Assembly (NCBI RefSeq): GCF_900111895.1
Contig: NZ_FOKB01000001.1
Span: 625,177-689,176, forward strand
DNA: 64,000 nucleotides
Source of the DNA: Pseudomonas simiae
Lineage (GTDB): Bacteria > Pseudomonadota > Gammaproteobacteria > Pseudomonadales > Pseudomonadaceae
Direction of reading: 5' to 3'
The notes beneath the pieces are model-generated. The model did not search any database, was not told the DNA's origin, and was given only the letters and a program-made list of their open reading frames with translations. Of this stretch, positions 35,979 to 45,581 are shown one piece after another (positions within the stretch are counted from its first letter, which is position 1; each line of letters begins with the position of its first letter). Both the position numbers and the translations under genes were made by a program.

Positions 35979-36620
35979 ATGCGAATTGTACTGCTGACGG
36001 GTTTCGAACCCTTTGATCAAGACCAGGTGAACCCCTCCTGGGAAGCTGTGCGCCAACTGGATGGCGTGCAGTTGGGAAGCGACGTGAAGATTGTTGCGCG
36101 CCGGCTGCCTTGTGCATTTGCCACGGCGGGTGAATGCCTGACCCGGCTGATCGACGAGTTGCACCCGGCGATGGTGATCGCCACCGGATTGGGGCCGGGG
36201 CGTAGCGATATCTCAGTCGAACGGGTGGCGATCAACATCAATGATGCACGCATCCCCGATAATCTGGGTGAGCAGCCTATCGATACGGCAGTCGTGGCTG
36301 ACGGCCCGGCGGCTTTTTTCACGACGCTGCCGATCAAGGCGATGGTCAAGGCCGTGCGTGAAGCGGGAATCGCGGCCTCGGTATCGCAGACGGCAGGGAC
36401 GTTCGTGTGTAATCAGGTTTTTTATCTGCTGCAGCATGCGCTCGCAGGGTCTGGGGTACGCAGTGGGTTTATCCACGTACCGTTTCTGCCGGAACAGGTG
36501 GCGGGTTCGCAGCGGCCCTCGATGGCACTGGATGCAATGGTTGCGGGATTGCAGGCGGCTGTACTGACAGCTTGGCATACACCGGTGGATGTCAAAGAAG
36601 CGGGCGGGCAGGTCAGCTGA
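35979..36620 (+). CDS. pcp: pyroglutamyl-peptidase I
   Basis: 213-aa cysteine peptidase (family C15) that removes N-terminal pyroglutamate from peptides in the cytoplasm. The triad is visible as Glu81 (SVERVAININDARIPDN), Cys144 (GTFVCNQVFY) and His166 (GFIHVPFLPEQ). Length is normal. It is the third gene of the DUF969-DUF979-pcp operon. GAGGCCAGG precedes the ATG. Confidence 0.96.
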   Translation: MRIVLLTGFEPFDQDQVNPSWEAVRQLDGVQLGSDVKIVARRLPCAFATAGECLTRLIDELHPAMVIATGLGPGRSDISVERVAININDARIPDNLGEQPIDTAVVADGPAAFFTTLPIKAMVKAVREAGIAASVSQTAGTFVCNQVFYLLQHALAGSGVRSGFIHVPFLPEQVAGSQRPSMALDAMVAGLQAAVLTAWHTPVDVKEAGGQVS

Positions 36621-36635
36621 CCGGCCCGACGCGTC

Positions 36636-36860
36636 TCACATTGCAAACAGTCGGGTGAGCCCGAAGGTGATCGTGCAGGCTAGGCCTGTCATTGCGCATG
36701 CGGTGGCCACGTACCATTTGATAAGGTTCGTTTCAGTGGTTGCCAGGTCTGCCTTGGACGCGAAGTGCTTATCCATGGCGTCTGCCTTGCTCGAAACGCT
36801 GATCAGCTTTTCATTCATTTCAGCCAGCCCCTTTTCCAGTAAACCTAATCGTATTTCCAT
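36636..36860 (-). CDS. small coiled-coil membrane protein
   Basis: 74-aa protein: a coiled-coil-like N-terminal half (LGLLEKGLAEMNEKLISVSSK, ADLATTETNLIK) and one C-terminal membrane span (WYVATACAMTGLACTITFGL). The layout resembles many short hypothetical proteins of phages and pseudomonads. GGAG lies about 12 bp before the ATG. Convergent with pcp, with 15 bp between stops. Function unknown. Confidence 0.7.
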   Translation of the reverse strand: MEIRLGLLEKGLAEMNEKLISVSSKADAMDKHFASKADLATTETNLIKWYVATACAMTGLACTITFGLTRLFAM

Positions 36861-36986
36861 TCCCGAATCTCCATTTTTTGGCGGTTGCCGGCTCTGCCTT
36901 GAGCCCCTTGGGAAGAAAGATTAGTGCGGCTTCAGTCAAACAGTAAGCGACAAACTTTTGCAAAATAACACCGGGCGTTTTGACGC

Positions 36987-38387
36987 TCAGTCTTCCCGTT
37001 TCGGAAAGAATAACTCAAAACATGTCACCCCTGCCTCGCTGCTCACGTCGTAACGTCCATTGTGCAGCTGCATGATGGTCGCCACGATCGACAAGCCCAG
37101 CCCATTGGACTGCGCCGAACGTTCTCGTGACTCATCCACCCGGTAAAACCGTTCGAACAGTCGCAGTAAGTGCTCGGCGGCGATGGTTTCGCCTCGATTG
37201 CTGACCCTCAGGTGAATGCCCTCGGCACTTGGAACCGCACGGATCTGCAGCACAGTACCCGGCGCACCATATTTGATGGCGTTGGCGCACAAGTTCGCCA
37301 GGGCCCTGCGCAGCAGCATCGGCTCCGCCCAGATTACCCCGTCGCCTTCAGCATGAATGCTGATATCCACATCCCCCGCCAGGCCTTCAAAGTACTCGGC
37401 GATGCGTTCCACTTCGTCCGCGGCATTCAGTTCCTGGCGTTGACGCAGGGCACTGGCGGGGTCAGTGCGGGCCAGGAACAGCATGTTGTCGAGCATCCGT
37501 GCCAGGCGTTCAAGTTCTTCGACGTTGGACGCCAACAGTTGCTGATAGCTCTCGATGCTGCGGTTTTGTTGCAGGGCGACCTGGGTTTCTCCCAGCAGGT
37601 TGTTGATCGGCGTGCGCAGTTCGTGGGCCATGTCGGTGGACACCTGGCCCAGCTGTACAAAGCCCTTGGCCAGCCGTTCCAGCATGGTGTTGAACGAATC
37701 AATCATCGGCAGCAGTTCTTTTGGCGCGCCGTGACTGTCGAGGCGTTCGGCGAGGTTGCCGACGCCGATGCCCTGGGCGTGTCGGGCCAGACGGCGCAGC
37801 GGCAAAAGCCCACGATGAACCAGCAGGTAACCGACCACGGCCAGGATGATTGCGGCAATGCTCGCCAGGATATAAACGCTCAAGCGGTAGCTGGCGAGCA
37901 CGGCGGTGCGCTCGGTCATCAGGCGCCCCGTGGTGACCTGCAGGCTGCCCAGGTCGCCGGAGTCGATGGACGCGGCGACGGTCGCGAAGGGCACGCCATT
38001 GATGCCGGGAAAGTGGTGCACATCGGCAAACGTCAGCTTGTGGTTCTTCGGGACGGGGGGCACGGAGGGCAGGTTGATATTGCCGGGGTTGACCGTCAGC
38101 AACGGTTGTTGCCCTGGCGCGGCGATGCTCAGCACTGATTCACGGTTGCCCAGCATGTTCTGGAACAGTTCCGGCTTGGTCTTGATCAGGTCCAGGGTGT
38201 TGCTGTCATTGAGCAGGTTGCGCAGTTGGTCGATGCGATAGATCAAGGCGGCATCGTCACGCATGATCAGCTCGCGCTCCAGCTCGCGGTACAACGCCAC
38301 ACCCAGGGTTGCCAGCAAGGCGAAGGCGAGCAGGGCAAAGATCAGCGCCAGGCGCAGGGTCAGGGAGTAATGGCGACGTGTGTTCAT
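36987..38387 (-). CDS. heavy-metal-type sensor histidine kinase (CusS/CopS-like)
   Basis: 466-aa kinase: membrane segment at about 12-33, periplasmic loop to about 168, second segment at about 169-190, HAMP, then HisKA with phospho-acceptor His255 ([13 protein letters not shown]), and HATPase with [14 protein letters not shown] as N and G boxes. Two-span layout and sequence fit the CusS/CzcS metal-sensing class; the ligand is not known. ATG 38387 overlaps the regulator's stop by 4 bp. Confidence 0.93.
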   Translation of the reverse strand: MNTRRHYSLTLRLALIFALLAFALLATLGVALYRELERELIMRDDAALIYRIDQLRNLLNDSNTLDLIKTKPELFQNMLGNRESVLSIAAPGQQPLLTVNPGNINLPSVPPVPKNHKLTFADVHHFPGINGVPFATVAASIDSGDLGSLQVTTGRLMTERTAVLASYRLSVYILASIAAIILAVVGYLLVHRGLLPLRRLARHAQGIGVGNLAERLDSHGAPKELLPMIDSFNTMLERLAKGFVQLGQVSTDMAHELRTPINNLLGETQVALQQNRSIESYQQLLASNVEELERLARMLDNMLFLARTDPASALRQRQELNAADEVERIAEYFEGLAGDVDISIHAEGDGVIWAEPMLLRRALANLCANAIKYGAPGTVLQIRAVPSAEGIHLRVSNRGETIAAEHLLRLFERFYRVDESRERSAQSNGLGLSIVATIMQLHNGRYDVSSEAGVTCFELFFPKRED

Positions 38388-39055
38388 GGCTGGGTATCGA
38401 AACGGTAGCCGATGCCGCGCACGCTGTGGATCAGCTTGAGTTGGAACGGGTCGTCGATTTTCAAGCGTAGGCGCCGCACGGCGACGTCCACCACGTTGGT
38501 GTCGCTGTCGAAGTTCATGTCCCACACCCGCGAGGCGATCAGCGAGCGGGACAGTACCTGGTCCTGGTGGGTTGCGAACAGATGCAGCAGGGCGAACTCT
38601 TTATTGGTCAGGGTAATGCGCGTGCCGGCGCGGGTAACGCGGCGCTTCAGCACGTCGATTTGCAGGTCGGCGATCTGCAGCTGTTCCTCGTCCCGGCTCG
38701 GGCCGCGACGGGTCAGGGTACGCAAGCGTGCTACCAGTTCGGCGAAGGAGAACGGCTTGATCAGGTAATCGTCGGCGCCCAGTTCGAGTCCCTTGATACG
38801 ATCGGCAATGTCATCGCGTGCAGTCAGAAAAAGTACTGGCGTGTCAGCTTCCTTGCGTAGGCGGCGCAGCACTTCCCAGCCGTCCATTTTTGGCATCATC
38901 ACATCCAGCACGATCACGTCGAACGGGGTTTCCAGGGCCTGGTGCAGACCGTCCACGCCGTCGCGGGCGAGACTCACGGAATAGCCCAGTTCCTGCAGGC
39001 CATTGAGCAGGTAATTGCCGGCCTTGGGTTCGTCTTCGACTACGAGAATGTTCAT
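38384..39055 (-). CDS. heavy-metal-type response regulator (OmpR family)
   Basis: 223-aa regulator: receiver domain with acidic pocket VVEDEPKAG, phospho-acceptor Asp51 ([17 protein letters not shown]), Lys in [10 protein letters not shown]; winged-helix DNA-binding domain from about 127 ([28 protein letters not shown]). Closest in type to CopR/CusR/CzcR. It is translationally coupled to the kinase and lies 42 bp after a DUF2790 gene. Confidence 0.95.
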   Translation of the reverse strand: MNILVVEDEPKAGNYLLNGLQELGYSVSLARDGVDGLHQALETPFDVIVLDVMMPKMDGWEVLRRLRKEADTPVLFLTARDDIADRIKGLELGADDYLIKPFSFAELVARLRTLTRRGPSRDEEQLQIADLQIDVLKRRVTRAGTRITLTNKEFALLHLFATHQDQVLSRSLIASRVWDMNFDSDTNVVDVAVRRLRLKIDDPFQLKLIHSVRGIGYRFDTQP

Positions 39056-39097
39056 GGGAAATGCCCTGTCTCAATGCGTGGCGCAAGTGTAGCCCGA

Positions 39098-39343
39098 TCA
39101 ATTGTCACTGGCGCAACCGATGCCCTGCACCTGGTAGTCCAGCACGTGTTCGCGGCCTTGGCTGTCGAGGTAGTTGAGGCGTGCGGGGACGATGCCGCAT
39201 TGGCCGTAGGTGTCGGTGCTCGACAGGACTTTTGCCACGTCCAGGTGGACGAAAAAGCCGGTTTTATCGTGGATCACGGGCTCGGCGGCAAACACGGAAC
39301 CGGTAGCGAGCAACGCGGCAACGCCGAAGATAAACAGTTTCAT
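39098..39343 (-). CDS. DUF2790 small exported protein
   Basis: 81-aa protein with a signal peptide (MKLFIFGVAALLATGSVFA, about 1-19). The mature part has the DUF2790 pattern: VIHDKTG, a YGQCGIVPARLNYLDSQG block, and a second Cys near the end (Cys-Cys disulfide possible). In Pseudomonas these proteins often sit next to metal-responsive two-component genes, as here. GAGAGATACCGCC precedes the ATG. Likely co-transcribed with the regulator and kinase. Confidence 0.85.
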   Translation of the reverse strand: MKLFIFGVAALLATGSVFAAEPVIHDKTGFFVHLDVAKVLSSTDTYGQCGIVPARLNYLDSQGREHVLDYQVQGIGCASDN

Positions 39344-39454
39344 GGCGGTATCTCTCTTAATGGGTTGGCTGCCAGGTCATGGCAGTGAGTTCACAGTAAC
39401 CAGGGGGCCCGAACAGCCAACCAACAGGATGATGACAAGTGTGTAATGCAAGGC

Positions 39455-40225
39455 TTAAGGCTGGCGGCCCGAGGCTTCGAGGATCAGGTCGGTGATTTCC
39501 TTGGCGTGGGATACCAGCGACAAGTGGCTTGATGGCAACTCGATGGTGGTGGCGTTCATGCGTTTGGCAAGGAAGCGCTCCAGGTCCGGGTTGATAGTCT
39601 GGTCATTCGCCGACACCGCGTACCAAGACGGCTTGGTGTGCCAGGCGGCATTGACGGTGCGGCCGCTGAAAAGCGTCTTGGTGATGGGTTGCTGCACGGC
39701 ATACAGCTGCATGGCTTTGGCGCGCGGCACGTCGGCGGCGAAATACTTGAGGAAGGCGTCCTGGTTCAGGGTGAGGTAGCCGCCGTGATCTTCGACGCCG
39801 GCGCGCACAGGCATGGTCGGGTACTTGGCCGAGAGTGCAACGAAGTCTTCGTTGGCATCTGGAGCCCGGGCGGCCACGTAGACCAGGGCGCTGACGTTCG
39901 GGTTGACTCCGGCGTCGCTGACCACGGTGCCTGCGTAGGAATGGCCGACCAACACGGTAGCGCCGTCTTGCTGATCCAGCACACGGTTGGTGGCGGCGAC
40001 ATCGTCGGCCACCGAGGTCAGTGGGTTCTGCACGGCAGTGACGTGCAGCCCAGCGGCCTGGAGGCGGGTAATCACCTCGGACCAACTCGAGCCGTCAGCC
40101 CAGGAACCGTGCACCAGTACTACATTATTGGCTTTGACCGGCGCGACAGTGCCGGCCATGGCGGTGCCAGTGCCCAGCATCAGCAGCGTGGCGGCGATCA
40201 GGCAGAGTTTGCTTGCAGGTTTCAT
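39455..40225 (-). CDS. exported alpha/beta hydrolase
   Basis: 256-aa hydrolase with a signal peptide (about 1-24, ending GTAMA). The nucleophile Ser96 is in VLVGHSYAGTVV; HGSWADGSSW is the oxyanion region near 39; AVSANDQTINPDLE holds the acid and SSHLSLVSHA the catalytic His. The domain is like plant esterase/hydroxynitrile-lyase-type hydrolases (EstC-like). ATG 40225 gives the proper signal peptide; an upstream ATG at 40243 adds six residues. It is separated from DUF2790 by 111 bp. Confidence 0.88.
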   Translation of the reverse strand: MKPASKLCLIAATLLMLGTGTAMAGTVAPVKANNVVLVHGSWADGSSWSEVITRLQAAGLHVTAVQNPLTSVADDVAATNRVLDQQDGATVLVGHSYAGTVVSDAGVNPNVSALVYVAARAPDANEDFVALSAKYPTMPVRAGVEDHGGYLTLNQDAFLKYFAADVPRAKAMQLYAVQQPITKTLFSGRTVNAAWHTKPSWYAVSANDQTINPDLERFLAKRMNATTIELPSSHLSLVSHAKEITDLILEASGRQP

Positions 40226-40432
40226 GGTGAAGACCCTTTTCATCAGTAGGAAGTGGCGTCATCCGGTGTGGGTGACTGACGACTCCACTGTATGAAGTGA
40301 GGGTGGTGACAAGACTTACCGTTTGATTACAAAGCTGTAATGCAATCGGGTCGGGAGCGTTTACAAGCGACGAGGTGATCCGTAGATTGCGTTGGGCCCA
40401 TCATTTGTCTCCGTCCATGAGGAAGCCGCGCA

Positions 40433-41110
40433 GTGTCCATCCGAGGTTCAGCCGTATACAACCGCCGTTACCGTGCCTTTCTGTTCGATATGGATGGGAC
40501 GTTGCTCAACTCCATTGCTGCCGCCGAGCGAGTGTGGAGCATCTGGGCTGAACGCCATGGTCTGGATGTGCGGGCGTTTTTGAAGACCATTCACGGTGCC
40601 CGCGCGATCGATACCATCACCCGCCAGGCACTCCCCGGCGTCGATCCCGAGGCTGAGGCGCGGTGGATCACCGAGGCGGAGCTCAATGATGTCGAGGGCG
40701 TTGTCGCGATTCCCGGTGCTGTCACGTTTCTGAACAGCCTACCGGGCGATCAATGGGCACTGGTTACTTCAGCACCCAGGGAGCTGGCCTTGCGTCGCCT
40801 GCAAGCGGCGGGCATTGCGCCGCCGGCGGTACTGGTGACGGCCGAAGATGTTGCCATCGGCAAGCCGAACCCCGCCTGCTACGTGCTGGGCGCGCAACGC
40901 CTGGGCGTGCCGGTGCAAGAGTGCCTGGTGTTTGAAGATGCGACGGTAGGCATCCGTGCGGGAGAGGCCGCAGAGGCGGATGTGATGGTCGTGACCTCGA
41001 CACATCACACACCAATGGTTACCGAGCATCCATCGATTGACGGGTACGAGCAGCTAAACGTACGGCGTGACGCACAAGGATTGTTGTACGTGCAGAACGC
41101 GGCGGGCTGA
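40433..41110 (+). CDS. HAD-superfamily sugar phosphatase / phosphoglucomutase-like
   Basis: 225-aa HAD subfamily IA hydrolase. Motif I FLFDMDGTLLNS has both catalytic aspartates; motif II TSAPRELA; motif III Lys in IGKPNPACYVLGA; motif IV VFEDATVGIRAG. The helical cap lies between I and II. Similar proteins dephosphorylate 2-deoxyglucose 6-phosphate or other sugar phosphates. The start is GTG 40433, with GAGGAAG 8 bp upstream. Confidence 0.92.
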   Translation: MSIRGSAVYNRRYRAFLFDMDGTLLNSIAAAERVWSIWAERHGLDVRAFLKTIHGARAIDTITRQALPGVDPEAEARWITEAELNDVEGVVAIPGAVTFLNSLPGDQWALVTSAPRELALRRLQAAGIAPPAVLVTAEDVAIGKPNPACYVLGAQRLGVPVQECLVFEDATVGIRAGEAAEADVMVVTSTHHTPMVTEHPSIDGYEQLNVRRDAQGLLYVQNAAG

Positions 41111-41111
41111 C

Positions 41112-41144
41112 GCGAAAAGGCCGAGCCCGTTAACGGTCTCGGCC
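41112..41144 (-). terminator. terminator of the DUF1652 gene
   Basis: On the minus strand GGCCGAG pairs with CTCGGCC, followed by TTTTCGCG. The stem includes the end of the DUF1652 frame and lies between convergent genes. Confidence 0.7.
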
Positions 41145-41423
41145 GTGTTCTGCGCTGGATGGATCGGGCGGCTGCATCCGGTCATTCCTCATGCTCTTGC
41201 GTGACTGCACCATCTCCCTGAGTATTTCATTGGCCAGCCCTGCGATCGCTTCGGCTCCGCGGTAATGCGCGCGCACGATCCCGGTAATTGCAAAATGGTC
41301 GGTTTCCGGCCCGCTGAGCACGACCGAAAGGGTTCCATCCGCATGTAACGTACAGGTCACCTGATAGCTGGGCAGCCGTGCTGCCAGTGCGGATTCGATC
41401 TGGGATTTGCTCAGGGTATCCAT
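41130..41423 (-). CDS. DUF1652-like protein
   Basis: 97-aa protein. The first 70 residues (SKSQIESALAARLPSYQVTC, DGTLSVVLSGPETD, ITGIVRAHYRG, IAGLANEILREM) follow the DUF1652 pattern of small Pseudomonas proteins of unknown function. The C-terminal tail is polar. Convergent with the HAD gene, 19 bp apart. Confidence 0.72.
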   Translation of the reverse strand: MDTLSKSQIESALAARLPSYQVTCTLHADGTLSVVLSGPETDHFAITGIVRAHYRGAEAIAGLANEILREMVQSRKSMRNDRMQPPDPSSAEHGRDR

Positions 41424-41518
41424 CTTGCGTCAGTGCCTTTTCCTGATCATGCACGCCCAAGCATAGGTCGTGTTGTGGTGCTGTAAATACCGGCGATCTG
41501 ATAGCGAATGGTGCCGCT

Positions 41519-41758
41519 TCAACGGGCCGCTTGCCGGCACAACTTACGCTGCACGGCTTTCTGGATGGGTTGGAGGCAGAACAGCAGCAGGTAGCCGCCG
41601 AGCAGCAGTGTCAGGTTCAGCCAGGAGTGGGGGGTGTTGGAGTCGGTGCCTTCGATTGCATGCCTCACGCCATACGCCAGGCCCACAACGATCAACCCGA
41701 TCAATAGGGCAATTATCCAAGAAATGTAGGAAAAAGGCGGTGCGGTCGTGGGCCTCAT
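41519..41758 (-). CDS. small two-span membrane protein
   Basis: 79-aa protein with two hydrophobic segments (SWIIALLIGLIVVGLAYGV and WLNLTLLLGGYLLLFCL) and a basic C-terminal tail (KAVQRKLCRQAAR). The pattern is protein-like rather than a shadow, as no gene lies on the other strand. Family not recognised. No clear ribosome-binding site. Confidence 0.6.
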   Translation of the reverse strand: MRPTTAPPFSYISWIIALLIGLIVVGLAYGVRHAIEGTDSNTPHSWLNLTLLLGGYLLLFCLQPIQKAVQRKLCRQAAR

Positions 41759-41969
41759 CGACGTGCTCCTGAATGCACATGGATGGCTGAGTGTCAGTCA
41801 GGGGATTCGGCCGCGAATGAAACAACTAGTTCCAGGCGTGAAGACAGTTTCATCTTTCCACGAAGATGAACACGTTGGCGACGTCTATCACGCAACAAAG
41901 ATCAGAGCAATCCGAAGAAGTTTTCGCCAGCCATTACAGTGAACGAAAAGGCTGGCTACTGAGGGCGCT

Positions 41970-42164
41970 TCAAGGCGTCTGGTTTTTGTCCGGTGCAGTC
42001 AGGCCAGCCTGGATGCGCTGGTAGATCTCCTCGCGATGCACGGCAACATCTTTGGGGGCGTTGATGCCGATTCGTACTTGCTGGCCGCTTACGCCCAGGA
42101 TGGTGATCGTTATGTCATCACCGATGTTTATGCTTTCACCGACTTTGCGGGTGAGTATAAGCAT
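41970..42164 (-). CDS. rsmE: CsrA/RsmA family RNA-binding regulator (RsmE type)
   Basis: 64-aa post-transcriptional regulator binding GGA motifs in mRNA leaders. The core [16 protein letters not shown] and [22 protein letters not shown] contains the RNA-contacting Leu4 and Arg44 region. The longer C-terminal tail ([14 protein letters not shown]) and the [12 protein letters not shown] strand are like RsmE of the fluorescens group rather than RsmA. ATG 42164 has AAGGAG; that same stretch, TCAAGGAGA, resembles a CsrA binding site, so self-repression is plausible. Confidence 0.93.
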   Translation of the reverse strand: MLILTRKVGESINIGDDITITILGVSGQQVRIGINAPKDVAVHREEIYQRIQAGLTAPDKNQTP

Positions 42165-42411
42165 GGACTTCTCCTTGATTACTTTTAAGGACACATGTTT
42201 CAGACAGGGCAGGTGTCGGATGTGTGTAGCTTACTGCTAAGCGCTTCCCTGTGACTGCCTCTTTTAGGACGCATAGAGGCGACATTAATTCCCATGGCGG
42301 CATCATACAGGTCTGCGATACATGATTCGCATTGTTTAAGCCAACGTTTATGACGGCCAGAATAGACAGTGAATGATAAAGTCGCCTCTTTATCTTTTAA
42401 GGAGCAGGGCA

Positions 42412-42792
42412 GTGCGTAAAGTAGCGATGGCAATTGCGGTGTTGGCATTGGCCGGTTGCGGTGAAGGCAAAAGCGTCGATGCGCCCAAGCCCAAGCCTGC
42501 CGTGACCGAAAGCCAGCCCCAGACCGGTGCGATTGCCGCCCAGGAATGGGACGTTCGGGTAGGCCCGCCGGACCACAAGTTGCAGGCGATCACCGACCTC
42601 ACGGCCTGGCTGCTGGAGCATGGTTTCAATTTTTACATCGTGAAAGTGGATGGCAAGGACGAAGTCCTGCTGGGGCCTTTCGCAACCAAGGCTGAAGCCG
42701 AGGCGAAACAGACCCTGCTCAACGAGAAAATGGCCCGCGCCAAAAAAACCGACACTGTGTCAGAAATCATTGAGCACAGTGCCGCCCAATAA
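42412..42792 (+). CDS. SPOR-type lipoprotein
   Basis: 126-aa predicted lipoprotein: short signal MRKVAMAIAVLALAGC with lipobox LAGC (Cys16). A Pro/Lys linker leads to a SPOR-like domain (WDVRVGPPDHKLQAITDL, FYIVKVDGKDEVLLGPFATKAEAEA). It would sit on the periplasmic side of a membrane and bind peptidoglycan. GTG 42412 is chosen for the AAGGAG at 42399-42404 and the proper lipobox; an upstream ATG at 42373 would spoil the signal. Confidence 0.85.
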   Translation: MRKVAMAIAVLALAGCGEGKSVDAPKPKPAVTESQPQTGAIAAQEWDVRVGPPDHKLQAITDLTAWLLEHGFNFYIVKVDGKDEVLLGPFATKAEAEAKQTLLNEKMARAKKTDTVSEIIEHSAAQ

Positions 42793-42822
42793 GGGCCACG
42801 TGGGCGGGCGCCCCGCCCACGT

Positions 42823-43512
42823 TCAACCGCAGGCTTTGAGGTTTACCGGGCCGACAAATTCATTGCCACGCCCCATCACGCACGCCACGGTCTGGTTGCG
42901 TTGACGCTCCCAGGCCTGCACCGGGTAAGTCTTGTTCCAGGCTTCATATAGCTGGCGATCCTGTTTTGACAGGCGCAAGCCGTACTGCTTGCTCATGTAG
43001 AAATACGTGCGGGCGATCATCCCCCGAATGGAAGGGCGCGGCATGACCTTCTTGGCCTTGAAGTCCACCTGGGTCAGACAAGAGCCGTATTGCCCGTTTT
43101 GCACCGGCAGCCAACCAAAGCTGAAGTTGTTACGGTCCCCATTGACCTCGCCGATGCTCGGCACCAGGTTGTGCAGGTCGGCTTCGGCGCGCTTGAACAC
43201 GTCGTCGTGACGCGTGCAGTTCTTGCGCCCGCCATCCTGCCAGCACTGACGCTGATGCCCGATCTGCCACGCTGGAACGATGTGCTCCCATTCGATGCGT
43301 GCGGCGCGGTTGGCGTTTTTGCGTGGGATGTAGCCACAGCCCTTCAAATCCACACGGTTGCCGGTGTATTTGCAACCGCAATAGAACTCGGTGGATTGTG
43401 GGGCGTAGAGCTTCCAGGCGACTTTCTTGGCTTCACTGAAGGTTCGGGGCGCCTGGGCGTGGGCGGTGAAGGTGAGAAACAGGCAACACACAGCGATAAA
43501 ACGGACACTCAT
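42823..43512 (-). CDS. endA: endonuclease I (EndA/Dns family)
   Basis: 229-aa exported DNase. Signal peptide MSVRFIAVCCLFLTFTAHA (1-19). Conserved blocks: YCGCKYTG, IEWEHIVPAWQIG with the catalytic His, ADLHNLVPSIGEVNGDRNN, and several cysteines for disulfides. The family cuts double-stranded DNA in the periplasm or outside. It starts 4 bp after the stop of a DUF1654 gene that carries a LexA box, so SOS induction is likely. Confidence 0.94.
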   Translation of the reverse strand: MSVRFIAVCCLFLTFTAHAQAPRTFSEAKKVAWKLYAPQSTEFYCGCKYTGNRVDLKGCGYIPRKNANRAARIEWEHIVPAWQIGHQRQCWQDGGRKNCTRHDDVFKRAEADLHNLVPSIGEVNGDRNNFSFGWLPVQNGQYGSCLTQVDFKAKKVMPRPSIRGMIARTYFYMSKQYGLRLSKQDRQLYEAWNKTYPVQAWERQRNQTVACVMGRGNEFVGPVNLKACG

Positions 43513-43516
43513 TGAA

Positions 43517-43768
43517 TCAATCTTCCTTCGGTACAACCCAGAAAATCTGTACACCGCCGTCGTCCCGATAGGCGAGGGTGACGTTGTCGTTTTCAGCGAT
43601 TTCCTCCAGCAAGCGCGCCCACTCATCCTCAGGCTCTTCCGGCAAACGGAAGATCAAGGCCGCCTTGGCTTTCTGCGCGTTGGTCGAATTGATGATCTTT
43701 TGCACACGAACAGCCAGGCGTTCGTAGGCATCGGGCGGGGTTGGCGCTGCGGAAGAGGACTTTGCCAC
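43517..43768 (-). CDS. DUF1654 protein
   Basis: 83-aa protein with the DUF1654 core: PPDAYERLAVRVQKIIN, KAKAALIFRLPEE, WARLLEEIAEND, VTLAYRDDGGVQIFWVVP. Such proteins occur in Pseudomonas genomes and phages; function unknown. The start is GTG 43768 with AAGGAA at 43775-43780. An upstream ATG at 43798 would lie within the LexA box and is disfavoured. endA follows after 4 bp. Confidence 0.85.
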   Translation of the reverse strand: MAKSSSAAPTPPDAYERLAVRVQKIINSTNAQKAKAALIFRLPEEPEDEWARLLEEIAENDNVTLAYRDDGGVQIFWVVPKED

Positions 43769-43786
43769 GGAGTATTCCTTAATATG

Positions 43787-43802
43787 CTGTACGCACATAC
43801 AG
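43787..43802 (-). promoter_or_regulatory. LexA (SOS) box
   Basis: CTGTACGCACATACAG fits the gamma-proteobacterial SOS-box consensus CTGT-N8-ACAG exactly. It ends 19 bp before the DUF1654 GTG, where it would block transcription of DUF1654 and endA. Confidence 0.82.
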
Positions 43803-43896
43803 TATTTAACTGTAGGCGTTTTCGCAACTGCTTAAACTTCAAGAAGTCCGTCTGACAGCAAATCAGGCAATTTCGTGTAGGGCGGGGGCGGGGATT

Positions 43897-43924
43897 TGTA
43901 GGAGCGAGCAGGCTCGCTCCTACA
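43897..43924. repeat. REP-like palindrome
   Basis: TGTAGGAGCGAGC and GCTCGCTCCTACA form a perfect 13-bp inverted repeat with a 2-nt centre. It is the GTAGGAGCGAGC class of Pseudomonas REP. It lies just past the ansB stop, between it and DUF1654. Confidence 0.85.
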
Positions 43925-43939
43925 GGACGCGGCTAGGAA

Positions 43940-45067
<1,128 letters not shown>

Positions 45068-45405
45068 TCATCTAGAACACCCGGGCGATACTGAATGCCG
45101 CGAGGTAACGGGGTAGAGCAGGATTTGTACCATGCTGAGCGTGAATCCATTTACAAATTAAATCTTTGATTTATAACAAATTATATTGAAATTTAATGGC
45201 GATTTACCCGGTGGGCGTCCGGCTTTCCGAACATCAGACGACATTGCGTTCGGTTGTCCGAAAGAGCTGGCGCTCGCCGCGTGAAGGTTTGCAGGCGTGA
45301 CGCAGCACAGTCTGTCGTTTTAGAGAACGATCAAGCGCGCACTATGTTTACAGACGTGATTGTTTGTCGCGGGGGAAGGGTGAGATGAAAGGCTATTTTC
45401 AACCG

Positions 45406-45434
45406 TTGACAAATCTCGACAAGGTTCTCATAGT
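45406..45434 (+). promoter_or_regulatory. predicted rbs operon promoter
   Basis: TTGACA, 17-bp spacer, CATAGT. The expected transcription start falls at the left edge of the RbsR palindrome, as expected for a repressed promoter. Confidence 0.65.
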
Positions 45435-45442
45435 TTGAATAA

Positions 45443-45456
45443 CGCAAACGTTTGCG
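45443..45456. promoter_or_regulatory. RbsR (LacI-family) operator
   Basis: The perfect 14-bp palindrome CGCAAACGTTTGCG has the central CG and AAACGTTT core typical of LacI/GalR operators. It lies just downstream of the -10 element and upstream of rbsB; rbsR is in the same operon. Confidence 0.85.
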
Positions 45457-45581
45457 AGATGTTTCACGGAACACTCCTGGAGTATCGTGACAGCTCGTTT
45501 CAGCCACCCGGGTGGGAAGGCTGCCGAAGTGCCCTTCGGTGCAAGCGTTGCTCACAATAATCATAAGATCGGAGTGAACCC

